This document shows positions 16,601 through 24,972 of a DNA stretch of 64,000 nt, piece after piece (the first letter of the stretch is position 1; every line of letters begins with the position of its first letter). Made by a program: the position numbers and the translations under genes. Source of the DNA: Streptomyces sp. NRRL S-337 (GTDB taxonomy: Bacteria; Actinomycetota; Actinomycetes; Streptomycetales; Streptomycetaceae); assembly GCF_000720175.1 (NCBI RefSeq), contig NZ_JOIX01000006.1, forward strand, positions 62,001 to 126,000, given 5' to 3'. The notes below the pieces were generated by a model that saw only the letters and a program-made list of their open reading frames with translations, ran no database searches and had not been told where the DNA came from.

Positions 16601-17669
16601 CCGCAACGCTGCCGTCGGCGACCTGACCATCACTCACTTCGGGCAGATGGCCGGCTACCAGAACACCGAGATTCGGAACGCGTTGGCTAGCCCGGAGAGC
16701 ATCGGTCCGCTGGTGTCGGCGCTGAACCAGTGGCGCGGTGTGATCCAGAAGTCGACGCATGGTCGGCAGGAGAGCGGCCTGCTGCGGATGCTCGACAGCT
16801 ACGGCCGGTCCCTCATCAAGAACGAGCGGTCGCTCTCCAAGGTGACCGATCAGCTCGACAAGGCCAAGACCAAGCTGAGCGACCTCAAGAGCGCTGCGTC
16901 GCAACTGTCCGACTCCGTCAAGGGCGGCGTCCTGTCCGCGGCGAGCGTCGTCAAGGGCGGTGGGTCCGGCGACGGGCCGGTGACGGTGAAGGGCGTCATG
17001 GGCGGGCTGATCGCCGGCCGGGACAAGGCGAAGGCGTTCTCTGGGGCCCTGGCTGGGCTGAAGAAGAAGGGCCTGAGCAAGAGCCTGCTCCAGCAGATCG
17101 CCGAGGCGGGTATTGACGGCGGCGGGCTGGAGACCGCGGGCGCTCTGATGGGGGCCTCGAAGTCCGAGATCGGTTCGATGAACAAGTTCCAGTCACAGAT
17201 TGCTGGATACGCCTCCTCGGCTGGCAAGACGTCCGCAGACGCGGTGTTCGGGGCCAGCCTCAAGGCAGCCGAGAAGACGGTCAGCGGGCTGCAGAAGAGC
17301 GCGAGCCGGATCGAGCACGCGATGGACCGGGCGGCGGCGGTTATCGAGCGGACCATCAAGCGCGCCCTCGGCGTCCGGGGCCGGGCGACGGGCGGCATCA
17401 TCGGCGCGGCCGGCGGCGGACCGCGCTCGGCTTGGACGCTGGTCGGCGAGCAGGGCCCGGAGATCGCGGATCTACCGTTCGGGACCCGCGTCCGCAGTAA
17501 CGCCGACACCCGCCGGATGCTCAGCGGCGGCGCGGCCTCGGGTGGCGGCACCGTCGTGCTGGAGCTGCATTCCGGCGGAGCCCGGCTGGACGACCTGCTC
17601 GTTGAGATCCTCCGCAAGGCCGTGAGGATCCGGGGCGGAGACGTCCAATTCGTGCTGGGGAGGGCGTGA
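13596..17669 (+). CDS. Tail tape measure protein
   Basis: This 1357-residue protein is the longest in the prophage and follows the chaperone pair; its length sets tail length. It is Ala-rich and largely helical, with coiled-coil stretches at residues 1-170 and hydrophobic helices around 170-210 and 400-500 that could insert in the host membrane during DNA entry. The C-terminal part carries GGGxxxAWTLVGEQGPEIAD, a segment common near the end of tape measures of Gram-positive phages. The ATG follows GGAGGGAGGGG and overlaps the chaperone fusion. Confidence 0.95.
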   Translation: MANDIEIRVKVTDDSSTGLAAVEASLRGLRGKADEAGDSLDALAAHSLAAAAGLHELDAAAKDASQSLRTLRGRAAAVDMALQDMRTSTTSAHTGLRTLDTRAQAADGRLDGLGERTRSLRGDTDELSQSMRNLGGTLGGLQGRVGTVHGAASGAKDSMGQLRAAAISLAPALLPIAAAAVPIAANLGAAGFALAAFGVAIAGQIGEVKKASEAETKYNDAVRQHGAASKQALTAQQAYLAQVADMDPETRKAAAALSVLKDEYKSWSLDLAGDTMPVFTKGLATMGVVLPRLTPMVQGAASQLDRLMTVLAGGVASGGFDQFIRSFTAFANGALQRGTDGLVHFMRVLQGGAGGGQIKEFLAYAKSVGPEVGQTLLNLSKALIHLVAAASDTGVGMLSIVNALAKIVTAVPSGALAGLLQLALALKAVKLAAAGLAAGRGAIAGFVAQIIAARSAAGGATGGLASLAAGFGALSRTAKLAVAGTALGAVVLALTAISRAGRSTPPDVDRLTTSLGKLGKTGQVTGELSKAFGKDLGGLADSLRILARPDLDQQIKKWLGDLTGIDAPKISDAKEAVDGIDKALANLVRGGKADLAAAALDRAAAAMRKKGMTGGELRKQLDDYKSSLADQAFEERLAADAMGVFGDQAIAVQAKLNAQKQSADGLRQSIEALNDANRSALGGMIGFEASIDAAAKAAKENAGSLHMVNGQLDLNSPKAQAAATALNDLASKTKDAATSARESGQSWEQVNAIYSRGRSEFLKNAHAMGLNKDQAKLLADQIMQIPSGKSTKIKMQTDDAIAGLDAVIGKLKATKGKSVTVSALTGSAIKVLESLGYKVKHLKDGRFSVTANSGPALRGIGAVQAARDALKGKSITLSTTIRRNYVETRTLIARGPTGAPLFGNAAGGRVRGYAEGGNVQVAPEGLVRGPGSGTSDSILALFASGARAMVSNTEFVVNAQQTRRFLPLLEAINSGKLKGLPGFAGGGAVARARAQAQAEREARNAAVGDLTITHFGQMAGYQNTEIRNALASPESIGPLVSALNQWRGVIQKSTHGRQESGLLRMLDSYGRSLIKNERSLSKVTDQLDKAKTKLSDLKSAASQLSDSVKGGVLSAASVVKGGGSGDGPVTVKGVMGGLIAGRDKAKAFSGALAGLKKKGLSKSLLQQIAEAGIDGGGLETAGALMGASKSEIGSMNKFQSQIAGYASSAGKTSADAVFGASLKAAEKTVSGLQKSASRIEHAMDRAAAVIERTIKRALGVRGRATGGIIGAAGGGPRSAWTLVGEQGPEIADLPFGTRVRSNADTRRMLSGGAASGGGTVVLELHSGGARLDDLLVEILRKAVRIRGGDVQFVLGRA

Positions 17670-17673
17670 CGAC

Positions 17674-20373
17674 ATGGCGTTTCCACAGACGGCACTGCCG
17701 CTCAAAGTCGAGCTTAACCTCGGCGGGACCTGGACGGACATCACCCACGACGTCTACTCCCGGGACCAGATCCGCATCACCGGCGGCCGGTCGGATGAGG
17801 GCACCAAGGTGGACGCCGGCCGCTGCGTGATGACGCTCAACAACCGCGCGGGCAAGTACTCGCCGCGGAACCCGGTGGGCCCGTACTACGGACTCATCGG
17901 GCGCAACACCCCCGTGCGAGTGTCGGTGCTGACCGGCGCGACCTACCTGGGACTGCCGGGCGCGGTGGGCGACTACGCCAGCACGCCGGATACTGCCGCG
18001 CTCGACATCACCGGGGACCTCGACGTCCGGTTCGACGGCACGCTGACCAACTGGGGCGCCACCAACTTGGAACTGATCGGCAAATTCACGTTCGCTGCCG
18101 GCGGCCGGAGTTGGTGGCTCGGGATGAGGAACGGGGTGCCGCACTTCGAATGGTCGGTTGACGGAGCGACCCCGATCCAGGCAGACGCACCGGTGGCACC
18201 GACGATTCCACCGTCCGGCCGCCTGGCCCTGGCCGTCACGCTCGACGTGAACAACGGCGCGGGTGGCGCCACGGTGCAGTTCTACACCGCGGCGACGATC
18301 GCCGGTCCGTGGTCGTACCTCGGCGGGCCGGTGCTGTTCGCCGGGACCACGAGCATCTTCAACAGCAACGCCCCGCTCCGTGTCGGCGACGCCATCGGCT
18401 TGTTGAACTTCACCACCGCGTCCGGCGCCTGCCACGCCGTGCAGGTCCGCTCCGGCATCGGCGGCACCCTGGTCGCCAACCCTGATTTCACCGCGCAGAC
18501 CGCGGGCACCACCAGCTTCACGGACAGCACCGGCAAAGTGTGGACCCTGGCCGGCGGCACGGACATCACCAACCGTCGCGTGCGGTTCTCCGGCGAGGTC
18601 TCCTCGTGGCCCACCCGGTGGGACTCCACCGACGTTTACGCCCAGGTCGAGGCCGCCGGCATTCTCCGCCGGTACGGCCAGGGCTCGTCGCCGCTGGCCT
18701 CGACGCTGCGTCGCCGCATCCCCACGGACTCGACGCTCGTGGCGTATTGGCCGATGGAGGACGGGGCCAGCGCCACGCAGGCCATGTCGCCCGTGTCAGG
18801 GGTCCAGCCGCTGTCTGCCACGGGGTTGCAGTGGGCTGGAGATGACACGCTTCCGGGGTCGGCTCCTTTGCCGATCGTCTCGGCTGCGGCGTCCATCTCG
18901 GCCACGGTGCCGCTGGCGACGCCCGGCGCGTGGCACATAGAGATGGTCTACAACCTCGCGGCAATGCCGTCCTCGCTCACGACGCTACTGGACGTGTCCG
19001 CCACTGGGACCGCACGCCGCTACGTCGTCCGCGTCCAGACCAACAACCTGCAAGTCCAGGCCCTCGACGTGGACGGAACGCAGATCGGTTTTATCAGCGT
19101 CTCCACCGCGGGGTTCACTGGCAACTGGAACCGGCTACAGATGAAGGCGAGCGCCAGCGGCAGCAACACTCAGCTGGATGTGGCCTGGATAACGATCGGT
19201 GGAAGCACCCTCGGTACCTCCACGACGTTCGCCGGGTCGCCTGGTGCGGTGAGCCGCATTTCCAGCCCCTTCGGTCTGGGGCTGGAGGGGCTGCGGCTCG
19301 GCCATTTGGCGGTGTTCGCGGCGGCGGAGACCCTGATCTACAACAGCGCCGACAAGGCGTTCAGCGGCGAATCCGCGCGTGACCGCCTGGAGCGCCTGAC
19401 GCAGGAAGAAGGGTTGCCGTTTGCGGCGGCTCTTGGGCCTGGTGCCGAACTGCTCGGCGCACAGCGCTCACTGCCGTTGTTGGACCTGTTGCGAGAGTGT
19501 GAGGACGTTGATCACGGGATCCTGTACGAGAGCCGTGACCGGCTCGGCCTCGCGTACCGGGACCGCACCAGCCTGTACAACCAGGCGCCCGCGCTTGCCC
19601 TGAGCTACCACACCGACATCGTGGGCCCGTTGGAGCCGACGGACGACGATCAGCACGTCCGGAATGACGTCACGGTGGCCCGCATCAACGGCAGCAGCGC
19701 CCGTTCCACGCTCGACGTCGGGGCGCTGTCCACGCAGGCACCGCCGTTCGGCGTCGGCCGGTACGACGACAGTTCCACCCTGAACCTGGTGACCGATGAC
19801 CAGCCGGCGCAGCATGCGGGGTGGGGCCTACACATGGGCACCTGGGATGAGACCCGCTATCCGGTCGTGCGGGTGAACCTCGCCCGGGCGCCGGGGCTCA
19901 TCGACGCCGCCACGACCGTGAAGGTCGGCGACCGGGTAACCATCGCCAGTCCGCCGCCGTGGCTGCCGCCAGACACGATCGATTTGATCGTGCAGGGCTA
20001 CGCCGAGACCTTGTCGCAGTTCGAGTGGACCCTCGAATTCAACGCGACTCCGGCCGGCCCGTGGAACGTCGCCTACCTCGACGACTCGACGTACGGCCGG
20101 GGGGACACCGCGGGCAGCAGTCTCGCCGCCGGTGTCACGAGCACGGCCACCACGCTGAGCGTTGCCACCAGCACGGGCCCGCTGTGGACGACCGCGGCTG
20201 CCGATGTGCCCTTCGACGTCCGGGTGGGCGGCGAGGTCGTGCGCGTCACCGCCGTGTCGGGCACCACCAGCCCGCAGACCTTCACCGTGACCCGCTCCAT
20301 CAACGGCGTGGTCAAGAGCCAGAGCGCGGGCGCGGACGTGCGCCTCGCCTCTCAACCCGTCATAGCCCTGTAG
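17674..20373 (+). CDS. Tail-tip / baseplate protein with LamG-like insert
   Basis: This 899-residue protein starts four bases after the tape measure. The N-terminal 110 residues (WTDITHDVYSRDQIRITGGR and CVMTLNNRAGKYSPRNP) are typical of distal tail proteins of Streptomyces phages. Two beta-rich segments at about 110-290 and 380-540 look like LamG/concanavalin-type carbohydrate-binding domains, with conserved YWPMEDG and FAAAETLIYN motifs. The C-terminal part resembles the baseplate hub. It probably combines tip assembly and host-surface binding. Confidence 0.75.
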   Translation: MAFPQTALPLKVELNLGGTWTDITHDVYSRDQIRITGGRSDEGTKVDAGRCVMTLNNRAGKYSPRNPVGPYYGLIGRNTPVRVSVLTGATYLGLPGAVGDYASTPDTAALDITGDLDVRFDGTLTNWGATNLELIGKFTFAAGGRSWWLGMRNGVPHFEWSVDGATPIQADAPVAPTIPPSGRLALAVTLDVNNGAGGATVQFYTAATIAGPWSYLGGPVLFAGTTSIFNSNAPLRVGDAIGLLNFTTASGACHAVQVRSGIGGTLVANPDFTAQTAGTTSFTDSTGKVWTLAGGTDITNRRVRFSGEVSSWPTRWDSTDVYAQVEAAGILRRYGQGSSPLASTLRRRIPTDSTLVAYWPMEDGASATQAMSPVSGVQPLSATGLQWAGDDTLPGSAPLPIVSAAASISATVPLATPGAWHIEMVYNLAAMPSSLTTLLDVSATGTARRYVVRVQTNNLQVQALDVDGTQIGFISVSTAGFTGNWNRLQMKASASGSNTQLDVAWITIGGSTLGTSTTFAGSPGAVSRISSPFGLGLEGLRLGHLAVFAAAETLIYNSADKAFSGESARDRLERLTQEEGLPFAAALGPGAELLGAQRSLPLLDLLRECEDVDHGILYESRDRLGLAYRDRTSLYNQAPALALSYHTDIVGPLEPTDDDQHVRNDVTVARINGSSARSTLDVGALSTQAPPFGVGRYDDSSTLNLVTDDQPAQHAGWGLHMGTWDETRYPVVRVNLARAPGLIDAATTVKVGDRVTIASPPPWLPPDTIDLIVQGYAETLSQFEWTLEFNATPAGPWNVAYLDDSTYGRGDTAGSSLAAGVTSTATTLSVATSTGPLWTTAAADVPFDVRVGGEVVRVTAVSGTTSPQTFTVTRSINGVVKSQSAGADVRLASQPVIAL

Positions 20374-20381
20374 GAGGAGAC

Positions 20382-20903
20382 ATGGCGCAGTACCCGGTAC
20401 TGCTGGCAGGGCAGCGGATCACCGCCGCGCTGCTGGCATCGATGCTGCCGCTGGAGCAGTGGAAGACCGCGAACACGGACCGCGCGGCGACGACCACGTT
20501 TGCGGATGATCCAGACCTCACGGTCTCGCTGGAGGCCAACGCCACGTACCGCGTCGAGATGTACCTCCATTACGCCGCGCTGGACGCCGCCCGCTTCAAG
20601 ACGATGTGGAACGTGCCGGTGAACTGGACGGGCCTCCGGTCGGCGATCGGCCCGGATCAGGGCCAGATCCTGTCCAGCACCTCATCCGGCGGCACCGGCC
20701 GGTGGGGGGTCCACAACCTCTCCACCGCCTGCACGTACGGCACCCGCGACCACGCCACCAACCAGTGCGTGGCGATAGAGGAGGGCGTCGTCACCACGAT
20801 CGCGGCCGGAACGCTCGCGCTCCAGTGGGCGCAAGCCACCAGCAACGCGACCGCGACCCGCCTTGGGTCGGGGTCTTACATGCGCGTCAAGCGCCTCGCA
20901 TAG
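20382..20903 (+). CDS. Minor tail protein, 173 aa
   Basis: This 173-residue beta-rich protein begins at an ATG after GGAGGAG. The start AQYPVLLAGQRITAALLASM is typical of short tail-fibre-like proteins after the tip protein in Streptomyces phages, where the first segment attaches to the tail and the rest forms a beta domain. There is no catalytic motif. Confidence 0.65.
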   Translation: MAQYPVLLAGQRITAALLASMLPLEQWKTANTDRAATTTFADDPDLTVSLEANATYRVEMYLHYAALDAARFKTMWNVPVNWTGLRSAIGPDQGQILSSTSSGGTGRWGVHNLSTACTYGTRDHATNQCVAIEEGVVTTIAAGTLALQWAQATSNATATRLGSGSYMRVKRLA

Positions 20904-20912
20904 GGAGCACCC

Positions 20913-21131
20913 ATGGCTGATACGCCGTACCCGTATTACCGGATGCAGGCCAGCGGGCCGGACGAGACCGGCTATTCGCTGGTGATCCAGATCCAGCAGG
21001 GCGCCGGTGGGGGGCTGGAGGGGCTGACGTCCGAAGAGGACGTGATCGCCGCCGTCCGAGGAATCTTCGACGGCCGGGACGGGGTCAGCAGCACGCTGAC
21101 GCGCTACTCGGTCGCGACCAACACCCTGTGA
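20913..21131 (+). CDS. Small tail-region protein, 72 aa
   Basis: This 72-residue protein begins at an ATG after AGGGAG. It contains two short beta strands (YSLVIQIQQG) and a helical EEDVIAAVRGIFD segment. It precedes the endolysin. The function is unknown. Confidence 0.55.
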   Translation: MADTPYPYYRMQASGPDETGYSLVIQIQQGAGGGLEGLTSEEDVIAAVRGIFDGRDGVSSTLTRYSVATNTL

Positions 21132-21139
21132 GGAACGCT

Positions 21140-22075
21140 ATGTCGACATGCCGCGGAGTCGATGTCTCCGCCTACCAGAGCCCGCAGAACTGGAGGGAAC
21201 ACCGGACCAACGGGGTGGTGTTCGCCTTCGCCAAGGCTAGCGAGGGGATGCATTCCCGCGACTCCCGGTTCGGTGCCCACATGAAGGGCATTCAGGGCGC
21301 CGGGCTGACATGCGGGGCGTATCACTTCGGGTGGCCTTCACAGGACCCGAAGGAGGAGGCGGACAACTACATCGCGGCGGTCCGGCCCTTCGCGGGCAAG
21401 GGGTTCTGTCACTGGCTCGACCTGGAGAGGTACCCGGACGGCCGGAACTACCGGGGCAAGAGCGCGGCGCAGATACGGGAGTGGGTCACCACGTGGCTGG
21501 CCCGGGTCCGGACCGCGTTCCCGCATCAGCGGGTGGGCGTCTACACCAGCGGCGATGACCTCAAGGCGGGCCATGTTCCGGCGGGGACGCCGTTGTGGTA
21601 TCCGGCGTACCCGTGGGGCCCGGCGGCGTTCACCAAGGCGGAGGCGGCGACCCGGCCGAAGCCCGCCGGCTGGGCCCCGCTGCTCTGGCAGTTCACGTCG
21701 CAGCCGATGGACCGGAGCATCGCGTACATGTCGGCGGCCGAACTGCGGGCGTGGGCATCGGGGGAAGTGGCGCAGCCGAGCGTGAGCCTCGCCGCGGTGG
21801 TGTACGGGGCCACGCACAGCATTGCGGACGAGAAGAAGCACCCCGGTGGGACAGACGACATCACCCGTGTCCAGGACGCCCTTGTCGCCGACGGCCGGCT
21901 GAAGGGGGCGTTCGCCCGCGGGTTCTTCGATGAGCCGACCAAGGCTGCCTACTCCCGCGAGCAGCTCGCCCAGGGGTTCAAGGGCACCAAGCCGGGCCAG
22001 GCCGCGGACGGCACGCCCGGCAAGAAGTCCCTGACCGCGCTCGGCAAGCGGCACGGCTGGAAGGTCGTCGCCTGA
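21140..22075 (+). CDS. Endolysin: GH25 lysozyme with C-terminal wall-binding domain
   Basis: This 311-residue muramidase cleaves peptidoglycan glycan strands at host lysis. Residues about 5-205 are a GH25 domain: GVDVSAYQ carries the first acidic residue, and the LDLER motif (about residue 94) the catalytic Asp/Glu pair. Residues 215-311 form a separate domain with a repeat-like PG-binding layout. I prefer the ATG at 21140, preceded by GAGGAA, over the GTG at 21128 that overlaps the upstream stop without a ribosome site. There is no signal peptide, so release depends on the holin-like genes that follow. Confidence 0.9.
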   Translation: MSTCRGVDVSAYQSPQNWREHRTNGVVFAFAKASEGMHSRDSRFGAHMKGIQGAGLTCGAYHFGWPSQDPKEEADNYIAAVRPFAGKGFCHWLDLERYPDGRNYRGKSAAQIREWVTTWLARVRTAFPHQRVGVYTSGDDLKAGHVPAGTPLWYPAYPWGPAAFTKAEAATRPKPAGWAPLLWQFTSQPMDRSIAYMSAAELRAWASGEVAQPSVSLAAVVYGATHSIADEKKHPGGTDDITRVQDALVADGRLKGAFARGFFDEPTKAAYSREQLAQGFKGTKPGQAADGTPGKKSLTALGKRHGWKVVA

Positions 22076-22122
22076 AACCCGGCGTGCCACGGTGCGCGCC
22101 ACCGACAGAACGGATCTTCACC

Positions 22123-22437
22123 ATGACTGACGCACAGCTGTGGGCCGCCGTACTCGGCTTCCTCTCTCCGCCCGTCATCGCGATCGTGCAGCAGCCGCGG
22201 TTCGCCGGCCCGCTGAAGGGCGTCGTGATGCTCCTCTGGGCTGTGATCGTGGGGCTCGGCACGGCCTACTTCAACGGGCAGTTCAGCGGCTCGTCCATCA
22301 CCACCTGCATGCTGACGGCGGTGCTCGTGATCGGAGTCGCCTACCACACCCTGTGGCGGCCGTCCGGCATCGCGCCGAGGATCGAGGCGGCCACGTCGTC
22401 TGGTGGCCGGCAGCCGTCCGGCCCGCAGGCCGTCTGA
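22123..22437 (+). CDS. Holin-like membrane protein, 104 aa
   Basis: This 104-residue protein has two or three membrane helices at about residues 5-20, 30-48 and 55-76, and a basic, Ser/Gly-rich tail. Its place after the endolysin and its size fit a phage holin, which makes pores that let the endolysin reach the wall. The upstream frame is open, but the ATG at 22123 gives a sensible hydrophobic N-terminus. Confidence 0.7.
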   Translation: MTDAQLWAAVLGFLSPPVIAIVQQPRFAGPLKGVVMLLWAVIVGLGTAYFNGQFSGSSITTCMLTAVLVIGVAYHTLWRPSGIAPRIEAATSSGGRQPSGPQAV

Positions 22438-22462
22438 CCGATCAGCCCGGACAGGAGACGCC

Positions 22463-22708
22463 TTGGACGCCACCACCCTCGGCAGCGTGCTCGCGCTCGC
22501 AGGGGTGCTCTCCGGCGCGGTGGTGGCGTACCTCGGCAAGCGGTCAGAGAACGCCCTCACCGGCTACAGCTCGCTCACCGACAACCTGCAAGAGGAACGC
22601 GACCGCCTCGACCGTCAGCTGATCGAGCGAGACGCCCGCCTCACCGCTCAGGCAGACGAGATCGCCCGTCTTCGCAGCATCATTATCGACCTCGGAGGTA
22701 CACCGTGA
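22463..22708 (+). CDS. Second small lysis-region protein: one TM helix plus coiled coil, 81 aa
   Basis: A TTG start at 22463 follows AGGAGA. An N-terminal membrane helix (about residues 5-23) is followed by a charged coiled coil ([18 protein letters not shown], residues 43-72). This is the layout of a bitopic holin partner or spanin-like protein. Its stop overlaps the next GTG. Being short and TTG-initiated, it is easily missed. Confidence 0.65.
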   Translation: MDATTLGSVLALAGVLSGAVVAYLGKRSENALTGYSSLTDNLQEERDRLDRQLIERDARLTAQADEIARLRSIIIDLGGTP

Positions 22709-23379
22709 GCCGCACCGAGCGGGCTCTCGCGCACCGCTGGCGAACTCTCGCGCTCGTCTGCACCCTTGTCGCGCTCGCCGGTGCAGTAATCATCATCTGG
22801 GCCCGCATCACTACTGAGTCCGAACGGGCTGACCAACTCGCGGTCGAGGCCAACCGGCGGGGCAGCGCGGTGACGACGCTGGCCGGGGACGTACGAACGC
22901 TGCGGGCGCAGGTGAAGGCGGCAGGAAAGACGCCAGCCGCGCCGGACCCGTCCAGGGCAATCGCCGGGCTGGCTGACCGGGCGCGGGTCCCTGTCCCGAT
23001 CCCGGGGCCGCCGGGTTTGACCGGGCCGCAGGGAAAGCCAGGGCCCGCGGGATCGCCCGGTTCGCCGGGGAAGACTGGCGCGGACGGCAGCGACGGGGCA
23101 CCGGGAGCACCGGGCAGCGACGGAGCACCCGGCGTAGCGGGGAGCCCGGGGCCTCAAGGCCCTCGCGGCGAGCCGGGCCCGGCCGGCCCTGCTGGGAAGG
23201 ATGGCGCCGACGGGAAGGACGGCCGAGACGGGCAGGTCTGTCCGGACGGCTACAGCCTGCAGACCTCGCCATCCGATTCGGATGCGCTGGTGTGCCGCCG
23301 TGATGGCGCGCCGAGTCCGGAGCCGAGCCCGACGGCCAGCCCGCCAGCCGTTCTCGCTCCTGACCGGCGCAGGTCGTGA
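22705..23379 (+). CDS. Membrane-anchored collagen-like protein in the lysis block
   Basis: This 224-residue protein starts at a GTG overlapping the previous stop. Residues 15-34 are a membrane helix, residues 35-75 a coiled coil that could drive trimerisation, and residues about 99-175 an uninterrupted run of Gly-X-Y triplets typical of collagen-like proteins. The tail has a Cys pair (QVCPDGYS and ALVCRRDG) and a Pro/Ser-rich end. Collagen-like proteins usually appear in phage tail fibres; a membrane-anchored form next to holin genes may act at the cell surface or in lysis. It is the last gene of the late operon. Confidence 0.8.
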   Translation: MSRTERALAHRWRTLALVCTLVALAGAVIIIWARITTESERADQLAVEANRRGSAVTTLAGDVRTLRAQVKAAGKTPAAPDPSRAIAGLADRARVPVPIPGPPGLTGPQGKPGPAGSPGSPGKTGADGSDGAPGAPGSDGAPGVAGSPGPQGPRGEPGPAGPAGKDGADGKDGRDGQVCPDGYSLQTSPSDSDALVCRRDGAPSPEPSPTASPPAVLAPDRRRS

Positions 23380-23382
23380 CGA

Positions 23383-23415
23383 CGCCCCGCCCCTGCACAC
23401 GGCAGGGGCGGGGCG
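23383..23415. terminator. Strong terminator of the late operon
   Basis: CGCCCCGCCCCTGC at 23383-23396 pairs perfectly with GCAGGGGCGGGGCG at 23402-23415 around a 5-base loop, four bases after the last late gene, followed by ATTCTTCG. It also lies just beyond the end of the leftward gene at 23432 and can serve both directions. Confidence 0.85.
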
Positions 23416-23431
23416 ATTCTTCGTGTCCTGG

Positions 23432-23596
23432 TCAGATGGTCGGAGGCTCGCGCAGCGCGGTTACCCATGCGGCGAGCAGCTGTTCGTACTCGTCCTGTTC
23501 GTCGGCCCACAGCGGGCGTCCAGCGCGGGCAGCCATGAACCGGCGTATCGCCTCATTGGCCTCGGCGGTGGCGTCAGGGACGCATGTGATCGCCAT
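23432..23596 (-). CDS. Small conserved hypothetical protein, 54 aa
   Basis: This leftward gene converges on the late operon across the terminator. The 54-residue product is helical (ATAEANEAIRRFMAARAG and EQDEYEQLLAAWVTAL) and resembles small proteins common in Streptomyces accessory DNA. The ATG at 23596 has only a weak ribosome site; an in-frame GTG seven codons upstream is possible. The function is unknown. Confidence 0.5.
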   Translation of the reverse strand: MAITCVPDATAEANEAIRRFMAARAGRPLWADEQDEYEQLLAAWVTALREPPTI

Positions 23597-23700
23597 AGGG
23601 CGAATGGTACGGCTGGCCACCGACAAGCGCACCCACGAAGACGGCCCCCGCGGGTGAGCGAGGGCCGTTCGTGCTACGCCCCGGGCCCAGCCACGGCGTA

Positions 23701-23727
23701 CCGTTCTGAGTGTCGAGGTCAGAACGG
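23701..23727. promoter_or_regulatory. Inverted repeat in the leader of the XRE regulator
   Basis: CCGTTCTGA and TCAGAACGG form perfect 9-bp arms separated by 9 bases, ending 8 bases before the regulator ATG. The second arm runs into the GGAG ribosome site. It may be the regulator's own operator or an mRNA hairpin that hides the ribosome site. Confidence 0.5.
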
Positions 23728-23735
23728 AGTCCAGT

Positions 23736-24899
23736 ATGCCCGAGCACACTGACATGCACATCGGTACGCGCCTGCGCGAGATCCGGAAGCGCCGGGCTTT
23801 GACACAGAAGGGGCTTGCCCAAGCTTCGGGCGTTTCCCTTTCATCGATCCGGAAGCTGGAGCAGGGCGAGGTGCATGACACACGGATGGAGACCGCACAC
23901 AAACTCGCAACGGCGCTGCGTGTCCCCACCAGCCACCTGCTTGAGCGCGACGACCAGGAGGCAGCCGAAACCGCAGAGCCATGGCGGCCTCTTCAGCAGG
24001 CCGTGGAAGGCGCTCCGGCTGAGCCGGAAGAAGAGCCCACCCTCGAAGGGGTGCGGGCGCTTCTGCCCACGGTACGCCGTGCGTACTTCGGCAATGAGCT
24101 CGCCGAGCTGTCGCGGATCCTGGGGCCGCTGCTGCGGGATGCCGATGCGTTGGGGGACTGTGTCCAGGCGCGTTCTCTCCGCGCGCATCTTTTGCAGATT
24201 GCTGGCTCAGTGCTGACGCAGGTACGCGCCTTCAGTGCCGCCGAGACTGCCCTGCAGCGGGCCCTTGATGACGCCCCTGACCGGCTGCGTGGTGCCGCGA
24301 TCGTGACGACGTGGAGCTGGCTTCTGGTCCGGCAGGGCAAGTTGGCGGCGTCTCGGCAGCTGGCTACCCGCTGGGCGGACGACCTTGAGCCCCGTCTATC
24401 CCGTGCGACGCCGGAGGAGCTGGCGGCTTGGGGGTGGCTGCTGCTGCAGGCGTCAGCCGCGAACTTGCGGGACAACCGCCCGGGCGAAGCGGCAGACACG
24501 ATGCGGCTCGCGAAGTCGGTTGCGGTACTGACCGGCCGGGAACTTCCGCGAGGGCGCGACCGGCTCACGACATGGGGCCCTGCGACGGTCAGCTACAAGG
24601 CGGCGGAGAGGTACATCGTGCTGGACCAGCCCGACAAGGTGCTGTCGATGGCCGGCCACGGGAGCCAGAAGGCCAGTACGGAGTACTGGCGCCACCGGCT
24701 CGACGTGGCCCAGGCGCACACCATGATGCGTCAGTACAGCGAAGCTGTGGGCACGCTGTCCGCCATCAACAGCCGGGCGCCAGAGTGGTTGGCGAGCCAG
24801 CGTTACGCGCAGGACATCATGGGCCATGTGGTGAAGAAGCGCCGGACTCTGACGCCGGAGATGCGCGATCTGGCGGATGCCTTGTCAGTTCCGTTGTAG
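23736..24899 (+). CDS. XRE-family regulator with TPR-like C-terminal region
   Basis: The product has 387 residues. Residues 8-65 are a Cro/C1-type helix-turn-helix (LREIRKRRALTQKGLAQASG then SIRKLEQGE). The remaining 300 residues are helical with TPR-like spacing, the layout of large Streptomyces XRE regulators that often control a neighbouring small gene. It is transcribed toward the 24973 gene, and inverted repeats lie before each of the two. The codon use looks chromosomal-Streptomyces-like. It could govern the accessory arm rather than the lytic genes. Confidence 0.8.
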   Translation: MPEHTDMHIGTRLREIRKRRALTQKGLAQASGVSLSSIRKLEQGEVHDTRMETAHKLATALRVPTSHLLERDDQEAAETAEPWRPLQQAVEGAPAEPEEEPTLEGVRALLPTVRRAYFGNELAELSRILGPLLRDADALGDCVQARSLRAHLLQIAGSVLTQVRAFSAAETALQRALDDAPDRLRGAAIVTTWSWLLVRQGKLAASRQLATRWADDLEPRLSRATPEELAAWGWLLLQASAANLRDNRPGEAADTMRLAKSVAVLTGRELPRGRDRLTTWGPATVSYKAAERYIVLDQPDKVLSMAGHGSQKASTEYWRHRLDVAQAHTMMRQYSEAVGTLSAINSRAPEWLASQRYAQDIMGHVVKKRRTLTPEMRDLADALSVPL

Positions 24900-24903
24900 C
24901 AAT

Positions 24904-24937
24904 TGGCACTTCGCTTTCTGGGACTTCCAAAGTGCCA
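24904..24937. promoter_or_regulatory. Inverted repeat before the 24973 gene
   Basis: TGGCACTT at 24904-24911 and AAGTGCCA at 24930-24937 are perfect 8-bp arms 18 bases apart, located between the XRE regulator and the next gene. The position suggests an operator for the regulator just upstream. Confidence 0.45.
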
Positions 24938-24972
24938 TTGAGGTGCTGGTCACACGCTTCTACGGTCACTAC

